DNA of 64,000 bases from Malania oleifera (GCF_029873635.1 NC_080422.1:4382001-4446000), one strand, 5' to 3'. Counted from the first letter of the stretch, positions 36,851 to 52,591 are shown. The notes: a model not told the origin generated them from the letters alone. Numbers and translations: made by a program.

Positions 36851-36887
36851 CGTCTATCGCCTGCTTGCCTGCATTCGACGCTCTCAT
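36851..36887 (-). other. Candidate first coding exon of the FAR1-family gene
   Basis: A minus-strand ATG at 36887 is followed by 12 codons (MRASNAGKQAID) and one extra base, then GTACAG. This leaves the phase needed by the main exon at 27643, which starts with two bases of a codon. A CpG-rich, CT-containing leader lies just upstream (36900-37250). The intron would be about 9.2 kb and contain the retroelement nest. The donor is weak, so this is a proposal only. Confidence 0.3.
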
Positions 36888-36899
36888 TGTGGTTGCTGG

Positions 36900-37255
36900 G
36901 GTTTCGGCTAGGAGCAAAAAGAACTAAATAGCTTTGATTCTCTCCCCCTGTTTCGTATCAAAATCAGGGTTAGGGTTTTCAGTATAAGAGAAAAATGGCA
37001 AAGAGCTAAAGAAAGAGGCTACTTTTCGAGGAAAACGGGGCTGCAGTCGCCGGAAATTGTGGATTCCAGGTGGTCGCCGTCGTTTTCCCCTCGTCAGGCC
37101 TTCCCGTGAGATAAGGATCGAGAAATGTAAGTGGGGAATCGAAACGATAGCTCCGATCTCCGAAGCTCTGACGCTCTGAGCTTTGCTTTGGCTCCAAACT
37201 CTCCAACGAGGGAGAGACAGAGAGAGGGAGCCCTTCTGATTGGAAATACACTTCA
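36900..37255 (-). promoter_or_regulatory. Promoter or 5' UTR-like GC-richer block, minus strand
   Basis: The block contrasts with AT-rich flanks. It has GA/CT-rich stretches and ACCCTAACCCTGATTTTG on the minus strand, all usual for plant 5' leaders. An open frame through it (37256-36924) has no recognised domain. Confidence 0.4.
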
Positions 37256-37259
37256 AAAT

Positions 37260-41009
<3,750 letters not shown>

Positions 41010-41340
41010 CTTACTCACTATCTCCTCCCAAGTTATTTTAGGTCTACCCCTACCCCTTCTACTACCCCCACAGTAACTAAGTCACTATTCCTCATAGGTG
41101 CACTATAAGGCCTACATTGCGAGTGTCCATACCATCTGAATCGTCCCCCTCCCTTATCTTCTATAGGAGTTATACTTAACTTATCACGAATATGTTCTTT
41201 AATTTATCTTTCAATGTTATACCACTCATTCATCTAAACATTCTCATCTCAGCAACTTTTCTTTTTTAGACATGTTTTTTCTTCACCCAATATTCCGATC
41301 CATATAGCATAACTGATCTTATAACACTAATGAAATAAAA
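41010..41340 (-). mobile_element. RTE-type LINE 3' fragment
   Basis: Minus-strand translation in pieces gives the end of an RTE-clade reverse transcriptase: MRMFRWMSGITLKDK, then RFRWYGHSQCRPYSAPMR. This fits the family pattern RMLRWM-G and LRWFGHV-RRP. The frame is broken. It lies about 280 bases downstream of the KELP stop codon. Confidence 0.75.
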
Positions 41341-41370
41341 TACACAAATTGAAAATTATATTATATAAAA

Positions 41371-41372
<2 letters not shown>

Positions 41373-41408
<36 letters not shown>
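41373..41408. repeat. (AT)n microsatellite
   Basis: About 18 AT dinucleotides downstream of KELP. Confidence 0.95.
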
Positions 41409-41410
<2 letters not shown>

Positions 41411-41617
41411 CATTGAGCAGAGAAGGTCCAAACCTACAACACTTGTGTTAAGCACTGATCCAAACCACCACAGCAGTGACGCAAAAGTCTACACCAAAAT
41501 CTTCAGGAGGGATCAGGCATTGAGCAACTACCACGGTAAAACCTATCCCCAAAAAGAACCAGAGCCAAAGCACTGAACTGCAGCCATGGAGGGCATCAAA
41601 AAGCTCGAGCAACGATC

Positions 41618-43760
41618 TCACATCAACCTTGCCTCCATCTTCCTGATTGCTTCCTCTATGGCAGGAACATTTTTCTTGAAGGTTGTCCATTGTTCAGCTG
41701 TCAAGCTTATGCCTGGGGTTCACAGAACTGAAATGTTACTAGGTGAAAATAAATACGCCATATTATGTTGGATATAAAGGGAACACACATAACATGGTCT
41801 GCATGCGAAGGAAAATCACAAAAAAGAAAAAAACAAAAACCAAAAACATAAAACCAGCCAAGATGCTCTTCATAACTATCAAGTACTAATCTACAAAGAA
41901 TCCAAATCCAGGTTCTAATGTGTGTGTGTGCGCGTGTGTGTCTGTGTGAGAGAGAGAGAGAGAGTCTTAACAATAATCCCAAGAGAATCCATATTGTCAT
42001 TAGCAAGGGAACCAGATTTTCACACTTCAATGGGCTGTCTGACTTCAATAAAAAGAATCCCTAGTATTTATCAATGTATAGCTAAATGAAAATAATCAAT
42101 AACAAGGAAAATCACAATGGATTGAGGCACTTCAACAAATAATCAATGTTACAAAACAATCCATTTACAAATAATTGAATAAGACAAATGATCATGCAAG
42201 GTTTTAGCCTGCAGAGTTCAAATAATAGTTCCAATTTTATCAAATGTCTCCGTAGAGAATTTAAAAAATAGTTCAACAATTGCAATTGCAGCCAAAAAAA
42301 GAGAAAAAAAACCCTCAGTAAGTAAAATCAAAAGACCACAAGTAAATGACAGTCTCTTTTCCTTTCTTACTTTTTTTTCTTTTCCTAATTTTTACTTGTA
42401 ATTGTTGAAGGCAAGACCACAGGGATTGACCTGTGAACTGAAGGCATTACACTTGCAGAGTTGCAGTAGCCAAATAGCAAATCAGTCTGACCAATAAGCC
42501 ACTAAGGATTTAATTAATATTTTCCAGTGGTATAGAAAGAAAAATCCCAGACAGGATACGGTGAATTAATATGCAAAACAATTTGGAATACAAATTAAAT
42601 TTTTACACTTTTAGTCCTAATTATCCTGGATGGAGCATTAAAAAACCTACAGGTGCCGTAGGTATCGAGCCATTAGTAGTCATCTGAAAAAAATGAAAGC
42701 TTATAAAAGGATCTACACACCAGCAGGTTAGACATTTTTGTCAGCAACGAAAAGATCACATTTGTTTGGAAGCACCTAACTTGTTCCCAACCAATTGATG
42801 ATTTCAACCATTTAAAGGAGGCAAGGAAACAAATTTTGGTGCTAGTAATTGAAAAAGTAGATAAAGTTGAAAAAATTGCTGACTACAGATATTGAACACC
42901 AGATCGAATATGTCATGATGGGAAACATAAAAAAAATAGTTTACTCAACCAAGTTGGAGAACTGACAAAAAGAAGCTTTTTGTTCAAGATGTTTCAGCCA
43001 TTCAGTATGAATGGCTCGCGTTAGTGATCAACTGCCCATTGGTGAATATGGTTGGAAATTATGTACTGAATAAAATGTCTTGGGGTGGTAAAACTGTCAT
43101 ATAAGCTCTTGTTCATGCAAGAATCCACCACCTCACAGAATCACCATAGACATCTATCAACTATTTCTTATGTTGAAATTTATATTGTGTGCGCAAAGGC
43201 CAGTCCCTCCTAATAATGTTTTCATGCTAGACATGAGGGATCCCTCACAAAAACTCATTGTGGTTCAGGTGCTGTGTCCAAGGACAGCAACAAGTCCACC
43301 TTTTTAGGTTTTCAATAACTGCTGCAGCTGAAGCTGTATTATGCCTGGGACTCAAACCAATATTAAAAGAAATACAGCTGGCCATAATATATTTTCAGAA
43401 AATCACTGTAGCAACAGCCATTGAAAAATGAGAATGGTAGAGCCGCATTCAGGAACAATACTAATGGAAACCCTAACAGTGGAGACTGACATAGAAGCTC
43501 AAGCAGAGGCAAGTGTGGCCACTGATGTAAGCAGCATCAAGGATGGGGAAACAACGGATGTGGGGACAAAGAAGGCAAGGCTGGCATTGAAGTGGATGAG
43601 AGCACGGCAGGCGAGGATGATGAAGCAGCAGGGGAGGGCCCCCAGCATGAAGACGATGACAAGTATGTTGTCAACACTGGCATCAGGGTAGAGGAAGTTA
43701 AAATAGTGGACAGTGCTAATGAAAGCACTTGCGAGACGAGGAAGCTTGCGCCCAGTGTAA

Positions 43761-43794
<34 letters not shown>

Positions 43795-46229
43795 GAGAGA
43801 GAGAGAGAGTTGAGCTCATGCCTAATAGCAACCAAACTGGTCACATGTGCAAACATCTGATCTTTTATATAGGTAGATATATTATTGCGTTGGGACTTGG
43901 AAGCAGGGGTTGGATAGCATTCAGTAAGCTGCAGTCATCTTTAGAGAGAGACATTAATGCGTTAAAGCCAGTGGACAGTGTGGATGAAGACATTTGGAGG
44001 AGGAAGCTGGTGCTCAGTGTGAAGTAGAAGAGAGAGAGTTGAGCTCATGCCTAGTTGAGAAAAGAAAAGCCAGTGATCCAGAAAAGTAGATAATCAAAAT
44101 TCAAAAGGACATGCCAGATGACAACCAAACTGGCCACGTGTGGACATCAGATTTTGAACATAGGTAGATGTATTGTTGCATTGGGAACAGAGGTTGGATA
44201 GCATTGAGTAAGAAGCAGCCATTTTCTTGAGAGGAACACTTAGAGATTGAAGCCAAACATGAACATACTTCTTCTCACTACAGCTTATGCACTGTTTCAA
44301 CAAATAGGTTTTATTAGTACTTACTACCTGCCACTGATTCACTCCTTTCTGACTATTTACCAAGCAGATCAATGACTTGACTCTCGAATTATCTTCATTC
44401 ACTCATTCAAATTCTCTACCATTTGTTAGTGCAACATAATGTGTATGCTTCCATTCGAAAGAGTGTCATAATAAAAGATTAATCCACCACCACTTTTTAA
44501 GTCCCCAATCCATCTATTTTTTCCAAAAACACAAGAAACGTTAGCAGATCCAGTCTATATTTAATTCCTAACAGGACAAATGCGTCTCAAAAGGATGTTT
44601 TAGTAAATCCCCTAATATGATAATTGTAACCTCACAGACTAAAATGTCACCTCTTCTAATAAAATTAACACTATGTTTCGCTTTTAAGGTTGCACATGTT
44701 TATCCAAAACCAAGTCCATATACAAGATTCAAATACACAAACCACATCAACGGGGTTCCTTCTCACAAAGGTGAGAAATACGAGGGAATAGAAACCCTCA
44801 TGCATTCCACACTATTATATATTTCCAAAGAAAAGATCTAAATGAGTTTCCCCCCATAGAACCGTATTTAGTGTACCCATTCCTATTCCACTTAAGCCAG
44901 TAACCATATTTTAATAAGTTGGAAGCCTTCCTACAAATTGGTTTAAGACTTATACCCATAAATCTAGGCCTTGCACAGGAGCCAAAGTAGGAAGCACCCA
45001 GAACAAGATTTAAAAACAAAAAAACAAAAAAAACACCAAAATGAGCAGAAACGTAAGGGATAATTTCCCAAAGAAAGGACTGTCTTCAGTTGTCCATAAA
45101 CTACTGAAAATGCGTTTGAAGAATAACAAACAGCATGTATTAGAGAAATTCCAACAAGAGAGTGAGTATTTTCTTCCCAAAATAAAAGGAAAAAGATAAA
45201 GACTATCTACTTTGACAAAGGGAAGCCTATACCTCTCATATGAAAGAAAATTTACCTCCTTGATATCATGAAGTCAGGAATAGTAAGGACCTTTGCCTTC
45301 CTCTTAATTCATTATGAAAACCTTAAATTGCCTATAGAGGAAGCTTATCTTGGTGATGACCACATGGTCTAGATGCAGGGGTGTCACAAACAAAATAAAT
45401 GGCTACAATACAACAAACAAAGAAGGGGGAATGTTTTATTAAAACATATTACTACCTTTGGAAGAAGGACACTCTCTGCCATCCTTTTTAAAGTATTCCC
45501 TTATGGAGACCAAAGTTTTCCCTCTGAAATCTTGAATAGTCACCCTTCTCCTATCCGATATCTGCAGTAAAACAGATAAATAAGAAAACAATAATCAATA
45601 GACAACCAATATGATTTGCTAAAGTTTTTCAATCCACAAGGTGGCAGGGAAAAAAAATGCAGGAAAAGAATAAGAACTAGACATGTTCAAAAAGAAACAT
45701 TTCATTAACGAGGTGAAAATTTTTAATTTCCCTAAAACTAAAAAGAGAATAAAATTGAATTCATCTTGCTTTATTTTTTTTCTTATGAATTATAGTTGGC
45801 TTACTTTATTTTTCTTTTCTAAATTCAAACAAAGAGGAATGAGGGTTTATATTCTCTTCAAGCCTCAATAGGAGGCAGAAGAAAAGCAGGAAAAGAAAGA
45901 ACTAGAAATTTCAGAGGTTAGGATAGAACATTTTATTAACAAAGAACAAGTTCTTTCTTTCAGGAAAAGAAAGAACTAGGAAAAGATAGAACATTTTATT
46001 TAACAGTGAACTTTTTTATTTCCCTTCAAGTAATCAGAGGTTAACACTGAGTCATCTAAAGAAAAGAACCAAATATTTTGAAAACCAAACAAATGTAGTA
46101 ACCGAAAAGAAAAAAGTATATATATATATATATATATAGTAATAATTAATCAATTAATTAACTAATTAGGTGGTTAAGTAAATGACATAATTGAATAAAT
46201 AATAATAATAATACACACACACACACACA

Positions 46230-46273
<44 letters not shown>

Positions 46274-49200
46274 AAACAAAAGACAAATATAAGTACATAT
46301 AATACTAATATAATAATAATATATTGGATGTATATGTTAGTTATACGAGTCTCCTGAAGAGGAGAAATCAAAATGAGATTTCATTTGAAATCCATCTTCA
46401 AGAGAGCCAAGCGCGAAGAACACACTCTCTCTCACCGTCTCTCTCTCCTCGCCTTACCTCTCTCTCTCCTCATTTTCTCGACGAATACTTGGCCGATCAA
46501 AGAACGGAAAATACTACTGAATTCCAATCTCAACCACCAACATTTTAACCAGGGTGGATTGAGTTAATTGAACTGGGGAAAATTGATTTCAGGGTTTCAA
46601 GTTTTGAATGTCGCGGGCGTGGAATTAGGAATTTTAGCAGGCCTCTCAGTAAGCCAGGTAAGGGGAATAAATTATAACAGGTATTTTTGGGAAAATTAAT
46701 TATTGAGTAAGATTGTGAAAATGAGAATATGGTATTTAGTTTTGAAAATGATGATATAGATATTTTTCCTGTGATCATTATAGAATGAATATCAATTAAA
46801 CTTTGTGTGGCATGAGGATTATGAAACAACAGATTTATACTGGAAATGTATTTGAACTGGGATATGTGATTTGCACTGGGAAAATAACGCTATGATACAT
46901 ATATAATGAAATGTTTTATATAGAAATGAAGACAAGGGAAACTCAGTTATGTTTTACATACATATTTGTGATGATATGAGATTTATAAATGGAAATAATG
47001 AAAAGTGGAATATAGAATTGTTTTATAGCGAAACAATGAAATGGTGAGAATATTTCTGATGTGATGAAATGTACCAACATATTGAAATGTAAATACTGAA
47101 ATGCGAATACTGAAATGCGAAAATGAGAACCCTGATGGACTGAAATTGGATAGAGAGCACAGTACTGTTGCTAGCGAGGTGTTAGTGCAACCACACGGTC
47201 TCATGGAGAGTGTGATGTGGCAGTTGATTGAGCCAGTAAGAAGGATAGTTTTGCCACCTGACGTCTGAACCAAGGGTGGACAGGCCAATCGTACTACAGA
47301 CAGACAGATTCCTTGTTTTGATCTAACCGGGTAGGCCAACCGCGGTTAGGTCCAACCTTCGGGCCGCACGACCCGATCATGGGGGGAAACATAACGATGT
47401 GAATATCCTCAAGACAACCATGAGTTACAGACAGAATGCGTATTTGTTACTGGTAGATACTCATGAACTAGTTTGTGAAATGAAAATGAGAAATGAAAGA
47501 GTGTAAGTTTAATTGCATAAATAATTAGGACAAAGTAAAACTCTCCGCCTAAGGGCTTACTGAGTAAGATAAGTGTCCTGATAACTATCAGTTGTAGCCG
47601 CACCCAAGTTAATTAGGCAAGGTTACAAACAATATCAGAGCAGAGGGACACTATATGTATCAGCGTGTAATCTCCCCTATCCTCGGAATCTTTCACTGAT
47701 AAATATTGGTTGTATATGTGTAAGTATAGGAAATGGTAACATTGCTTATGAAATTATATTTTATATCTATATGATTATGAGTATTTATCGGTATATTTTC
47801 TCAGATGATGTAATCACTTAAATGAGTATATTATGATATAATTAACTCATATGGCTACACACTGTGAATAATTTATTCCGTTTTACTGAGAGGTGTCTCA
47901 CCTAAATATCTAAACATTTCAACAAACTATGACAAACCAGTAGATAGAGCTACGAGATAGAGGGGAGCTGGTACCCTGGTAAACGGGGTAAGTGTTTTGT
48001 GTTGGGGATATGTTTGTGTAATCTCCTAGGGTACATTATGAATTTTTGGGATACGTATGGATGTAGAGAACTCTAGTTATTTGTATTCTGGATGATTTGT
48101 AAATATTGACTTCGCTATTAGGTTTGTTTGTATGAGATCGACTGTTTACCCAATACCCATTTCGGGTCGGGTAATGTTAGAATGGTATCAAAGTTTTTGA
48201 CATGGCAAATGTTTGATTAATATTTATTATTTATTGGAGATGAAAATGAAAAAAAAAATGGTATGAAAATTTGGGCGTCACAATTTGACTATCAATGAGC
48301 TTCTCCATTTCCCTTCAACTAGAGGTTAATACTGAGATTGAGTCATCTAAAGAAAAGAACTAAATATTCTAAAAACCAAGCATTTGACTATTATCATATG
48401 TTTGGGAGAGACCTTACATTTGGATTTGTATGGATTTAGTCCAAGTTTTCATTCAAAGTTGAAGCATATTGATGTTCGATACCACTGGATTCGTGAAGCG
48501 TTGGAGTCAAAGCAGTTGAGTATAGAGACGATTCATACTAATGACAATGCATCACATATGACGATTAAGATAACGTCCAAATCAAAGCTCGAAACTTATA
48601 GAGCCGCAACAGGTTTGGTGGAACTCTCTGCAAGAGTCGGGCAGGGGAGATTTGTTGGGGCCTGCCTCATTTAATAAAGCAAGACAAAGTTGCTGCCAAT
48701 TGATGGTACCGGCTAGTGCAAATAATTAATAAAGCAAAAAAAAGGCAAGCTTCACAAGGGGTCAAATATGGTAGGCTTCACATAGGGTCAAATATGGCAG
48801 CAGGGTTGACGCAGTCGACTGGTGTAAAGGAGAAGACTTGCTGAAATAATTTTCTCCTATTCACCTATAAAAGGAATACTCCTCCTTCATTGTTTCATGC
48901 TCTCGGTGGTGAATTGATATACACTAAAAAGTGTTGATATACACACAAATGAAGTATGAGTGAGAGCGAGCAAAGACACAATAAGTGTGAGTGCACTGTG
49001 AGTGTGTACTAAAGTGAGTGAGTTGAGTGTATTGTAATTCTCCTCCTCCTTCACTGCATACCCATATATATATATATAGTGAAGTTACTCCTCTCCCATG
49101 GACGTAAGCTAAATTGGCCGAACCACATAAATCTTGTATGTTATTTGTGTGCGTGTTATTTGATCTTGGGCGAGATTCATATCCTAACATGTCTCTCTAT

Positions 49201-50690
49201 GCCCTTCCCTTTCTCCTACACAAAATCCTTTGTGGATGGAAAAGTGGTGAACTAGGCTGGAACACCTGTGTCTGATAAAGCTACCGTACAGATAATGGCC
49301 GAAATTCCAAAATTTGTATGTAGGTGATTATTCTGCCAAAGCTTCATAATAGCTCTTGAAATTTCATGTTTGTTAACTTCTCAATTTCCCTCAAACTAAA
49401 CATGTTACAAAAAACCGCAACAAAACCAGCAAACACAAAAAAATGAGAAAAAACCACAACACACATAATACGAGATTTACAAGGTTCAGCAATTTGCCAA
49501 CGTCCTCGAAATTAGATCAGATCATCAATCAATTCTATTATTTAGCAATAAGTAACAAGTAGAATGCCTTAACCCCCTTTCACTCGCTCCTCTTATTCAA
49601 TAGTTTGTTTTTCCAAAATGAGAATAACATATTTTATATGAGGATATCAGAAAACCTTAGTAAGCATCCCACTCAACAGAAAAATACTTTGTTCCAGGAG
49701 CCCCCAGCCCTGCTAACTGGCTAGCAAGACAAGGGGTGCACCTCCCTCCAACCCCCCATCCTGGGGAAGCCACAGTCAAAAGTCACACCCAAAATACAGC
49801 TCATGTAATGTACTACTGTTCCATGTACTATAAATCAAGATCCACATATAACAAAACAGAGGACTAACATTGAAATCTCATTCTCTTTTTTTCTGACTGT
49901 AAAGGACAGGAATTAGAGTTAATGTTCCCTTCAAACCTCCAAATGGTGGGAGAACAAAATGCAGAAAAAGCAAAAAACTAGAAGATTTCAAAATGAAACA
50001 TTTGATTATAAGTGAATTTCTCAATTGCCCTCAAACTAACCAAACGATAGCATTGAAAACATCTTATTCAATCGCTATTTTCGAATTGTAACGAAGAGGA
50101 ATTAGAGGTTATTTCCCCCTCAACCCTCTGAAAATCTAGCACCAATCAAATCAAAACGACTGAACGACAAAGAACGAAATAACCCATAATCTTTTTTCTT
50201 TTTAAAAGTTCAATGCCTATGAGTAGGGTTTATTTTCTCTCTAAACCCATGAAAACACAATACATCAGTAACAGTCATAATAACTCCGAAAACTCGAGAT
50301 CAGTAACAGGCACAATCAAATCAAAACGACTGAGCAAGAAACACAATCATTTTCTAACCAAAAACTGACCCTGCAAATAATGAGATCCCCGTCGTCATCG
50401 TACTCCTTCTCACCAACTCTCTTCGGCCGATCCTCCTCCTCTTCCTCCTCCTCCGCTTCTCCTTCTCCTTTCGCATTCTCCAGCTCGGCCTCCGCCTTGG
50501 ACTGGCATTCCTTGATGAACGCCTCCACTACCTGCCTGACGAAGCGCTTACGCTCCTTCTCCGAGAGGTCGACGCCGAGCTGCTCCGACGCCATTTTGCG
50601 GACCTTGTACTCCGTTATGGTCGCCATGTCAGCGCTTTTCAGGATCTCCAGCACCGTATCCTCTATTTTCTCCCGGAGTTCTGGCTCCAT
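41618..50690 (-). CDS. KELP: RNA polymerase II transcriptional coactivator KELP
   Basis: Three exons can be read: 50690-50370, 45561-45456 and 41712-41618 (stop). Sites are donor AGG-GTCAGT, acceptor TTACTGCAG, donor AAAG-GTAGTA and acceptor ACCCCAG. Joined, they give 522 bases, 173 aa. Exon 1 encodes the DEK-C domain (about residues 3-62; ITEYKVRKMASEQLGVDLSE), an acidic linker with a run of glutamates (80-87), and KEYDDDGDLIICR. Exons 2 and 3 encode the PC4 single-stranded-DNA-binding domain (RRRVTIQDFRGKTLVSIREY, KKDG, then ISLTAEQWTTFKKNVPAI). This matches the plant KELP layout. KELP acts in the nucleus as a coactivator and binds single-stranded DNA. Both introns (4808 and 3743 bp) are unusually long and contain transposon remains. 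Confidence 0.95.
41920..41964. repeat. (GT)n-(GA)n compound microsatellite
   Basis: Lies in KELP intron 2. Confidence 0.9.
43428..43755 (+). pseudogene. Coding-like acidic remnant in KELP intron 2
   Basis: The plus strand has two overlapping frames with coding-like composition: EAQAEASVATDVSSIKDGE in one, then DESTAGEDDEAAGEG and DDDKYVVNTGIRVEEVKI in another. They could be a fragment of an acidic protein with a frame change between. No family recognised. A duplicated segment follows at 43808-44230. Confidence 0.25.
43762..43809. repeat. (GT)n followed by (GA)n
   Basis: About 14 GT dinucleotides then GA repeats in KELP intron 2. Confidence 0.95.
43808..44235. repeat. Diverged tandem duplication in KELP intron 2
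   Basis: GTTGAGCTCATGCCTA, CAACCAAACTGG, CACATGTG/CACGTGTG, ATAGGTAGAT and GGTTGGATAGCATT occur in the same order at 43808-43925 and 44037-44205. Confidence 0.7.
46094..48282 (+). mobile_element. Solo LTR in KELP intron 1
   Basis: It runs from TGTAGTAACCGAAAAG to GGGCGTCACA, about 2.19 kb, plus orientation, antisense to KELP. It shares the start motif and internal order of the 54796 family. It includes acceptor-like GATTTCAG ending at 46592, a 65-base block (46593-46657), donor CAGGTAAGGGG and a GGGCCGCACGACC motif at about 47361. The flanks do not show a clear target duplication. Similar intronic repeat units lie on both sides. Only one LTR is present. Confidence 0.75.
46117..46260. repeat. 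(TA)n and (AC)n microsatellites
   Basis: TA runs at 46117-46138 and AC runs at 46213-46260, both inside the start of the intron 1 solo LTR. Confidence 0.9.
48440..49189 (+). mobile_element. Ty1/copia 3' end: RNase H tail plus 3' LTR
   Basis: Translation from about 48440 shows the copia RNase H tail (FHSKLKHIDVRYHWIREAL, then ETIHTNDNASHM). A purine tract (GCAGGGGAGA) follows at about 48641, then an LTR from TGTTGGGGCC (48653) to ATCCTAACA (49189), 537 bp. The remainder of the element is absent. It sits in KELP intron 1, antisense. It is a truncated fossil. Confidence 0.82.
49430..49700 (-). mobile_element. Copia LTR remnant, minus orientation
   Basis: CGAGATTTACAAGGTTCAGC and AATTTGCCAACGTCCTCG are the complement of the common copia LTR motif of a GGACGTAGG..TTGCCGAACC type, which is also seen in the neighbouring plus-oriented LTR at about 49100-49130. 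Boundaries unclear. Confidence 0.5.
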
Positions 50691-51039
50691 TATCCGGCAA
50701 GAAAATGTTGGGGAATTGTCGGGAAATGGTTTTCTCGGGAACCTCTCAGCCCACTCTCCCAGCTATTTGTGTCCTCCGACTCTCCGAGTTTCTTACTCAA
50801 CAGGAAAACTATCGCGTTTATAGAAAAGGAGATGATCGCATATACCCGAGCGCATCATAAGTTCGGAGAAATTCTCTTTTTCGACCAATTATATGTAGCC
50901 ACGTTGCTTTTCAGAGATAAAAATACAAAATATGACTAGAATAGAGCATTTTTTTATTATTAATTGATAATAATATATTAAATAATATCTTGTTCGGAAA
51001 AATTATTTTCAAAATGACGCTCACATAATCTTGCTACAT
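50691..51039. other. KELP upstream region
   Basis: It contains the presumed KELP promoter and 5' UTR (about 50691-50860) and then AT-rich DNA. No clear TATA box. Confidence 0.4.
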
Positions 51040-51480
51040 AGTCTGGCGAGATTTGCCTTGCTTCAGGATTAATTTTTTTTCCAAGCAGATCTTACTGGAC
51101 CAAGTAGCAAGATTTGTTTGTCACGCGTCAACACTCAATTGGACTACCATTTAAATCTCGATACTTGATCCAGCGAGATTTGTTTAGAAAAGTATTACAG
51201 CATTTGATGCATGACAAATCTCATTGTCTATCTGTTGTGGGACGCGTGGCAAAACTCGTTGAACCATCCAGCGAGTTTTGCTTGAATATTAAATTTCCTC
51301 CTTCCTTTGCTCGCGTACAAATTGTTGAGACCAGAGAGGGCTTTGTAGAGCAGAGGCGCGGACGAGAGCAGAATTGGTCGAACAATTGGACGAGAGAGCA
51401 AGTGACCGTTGGAGAGGACTCGCCGATCGTTGCTCGTCGAACGTTAGGGAGAAGGTATAAAAGGGAGAGATGAGGTATGT
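51040..51480 (+). promoter_or_regulatory. Promoter-like block with repeated GCGAGATTTG motifs and a TATA box
   Basis: Variants of (C/G)GCGAGATTTG(C/T) or its complement recur near 51051, 51109, 51172, 51219, 51255 and 51280. A TATAAAAG lies at about 51456. An open frame at 51114-51473 (119 codons) has no recognised domain and overlaps the motifs, so I do not call a protein. If a plus-strand gene started here, the hAT transposon at 51571 now lies about 110 bases after its TATA box. Confidence 0.35.
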
Positions 51481-51562
51481 AACTTCCTCAACTCTTGCTC
51501 ACGTTGTCGATTTTTTGAACAATATATTAGTTTGATTCAAGTGTTTAATAAATTCGTGATTG

Positions 51563-51570
51563 ATTGCAAG
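51563..51570. repeat. hAT target-site duplication, left copy
   Basis: ATTGCAAG, identical to 58621-58628. Confidence 0.93.
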
Positions 51571-52591
51571 TAGACCTGGCAAAGCGGATCGGATCGGTTT
51601 ATCCGTGGCGGATAAGGCGAATTATCGGGTGAAAAAATCTTAATCCATATTCGACTCGTTTAAGTGGCGGATTAGGCGGTTTCGGGTCGGATAATTCATG
51701 GCGGATGGGCTGATAATCTGTCATTCTCAAATATAATTTTATTAATAATTTATTTTTGTCATAATAATTTAAATTGTATACGATAACTTGCAATTAGTTT
51801 GTGTATTAACTTTTTTAGTAACTATATCAATCATTCAATCATTTATACTAATTAACAACTCCTAATTCATGCAAGTAAAATTGTAAGCAATAAAACATAA
51901 TAAATTAATCTCAATCCAACTCAAAATAAAAACTTAAACTGTGTGACTCGTGTGAGTCTAAAATCTAAACATTATAATTGTTCTTACAGCATGTGAGTTT
52001 CTTTAAATACAACTATTTTCAAATCGTGTGAATCTCTCAAAATAAAACTATCAACAAACTAAAAAAAATCTCAATCCATCCTTCAAATAACTTCAAAATC
52101 ATTTGAATGCCTTGAATTAATTGAAATGCTTTCATTTGTGACATCAAAACTTTCATCTTCTTCTCCTCATGTGCCTATCATGAAAGAATTCAAAATATAA
52201 TTTAAGTTATGAATCGAATAACATAAATTGAACTTATTAATTAGCATCTCAAAAGTTACAAGTTATCAAACTGGAAAAAAAATTACAAATAATTTATTCA
52301 ACACTACAAGTTAAAACAAAAAATAAATAATAATTTATTGACTGCATAATTTTCAAAGATAAATAGAAGCACTAGCTGCACAACCTGTGCTAGTGTAGTA
52401 ATATTCAAATAAGGTCAAATAAAGCAAGATGATACACTAGATGAGGTACAACCTGCTCTTTCAGCTTGAGCAATATCTTCAACAAGTTCTTCCTTATCTG
52501 CAAAATCTTCAACTGCATTCAAAATTTAAAATATAAATAAATAAATAAATATTGCATAATACATAGTAATTATAATAATATAGAAATATAA

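Larger units (their letters stand above)
45600..50180. repeat. Decayed repeat unit scattered in KELP intron 1
   Basis: Related segments at about 45640-45880, 45880-46093, 48290-48385, 49370-49400 and 49900-50120 share AAGAACTAGA..TTTCA, AACATTTNATTA, CTCAATTTCCCTCAA-type and GAGGAATTAGAGG words. They look like one ancestral tandem array since broken up by insertions. Confidence 0.5.

Noticed and set aside
36924-37256. 110-codon minus-strand frame
   Set aside because: Composition fits a 5' leader; no domain recognised.
44798-45019. 73-codon minus-strand frame in KELP intron 2 next to exon 2
   Set aside because: No family resemblance; KELP exons and splice sites explain the locus without it.
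51114-51473. 119-codon frame as a protein gene
   Set aside because: No domain; it overlaps repeated motifs and the TATA-like box, so it is more likely regulatory or repeat DNA.
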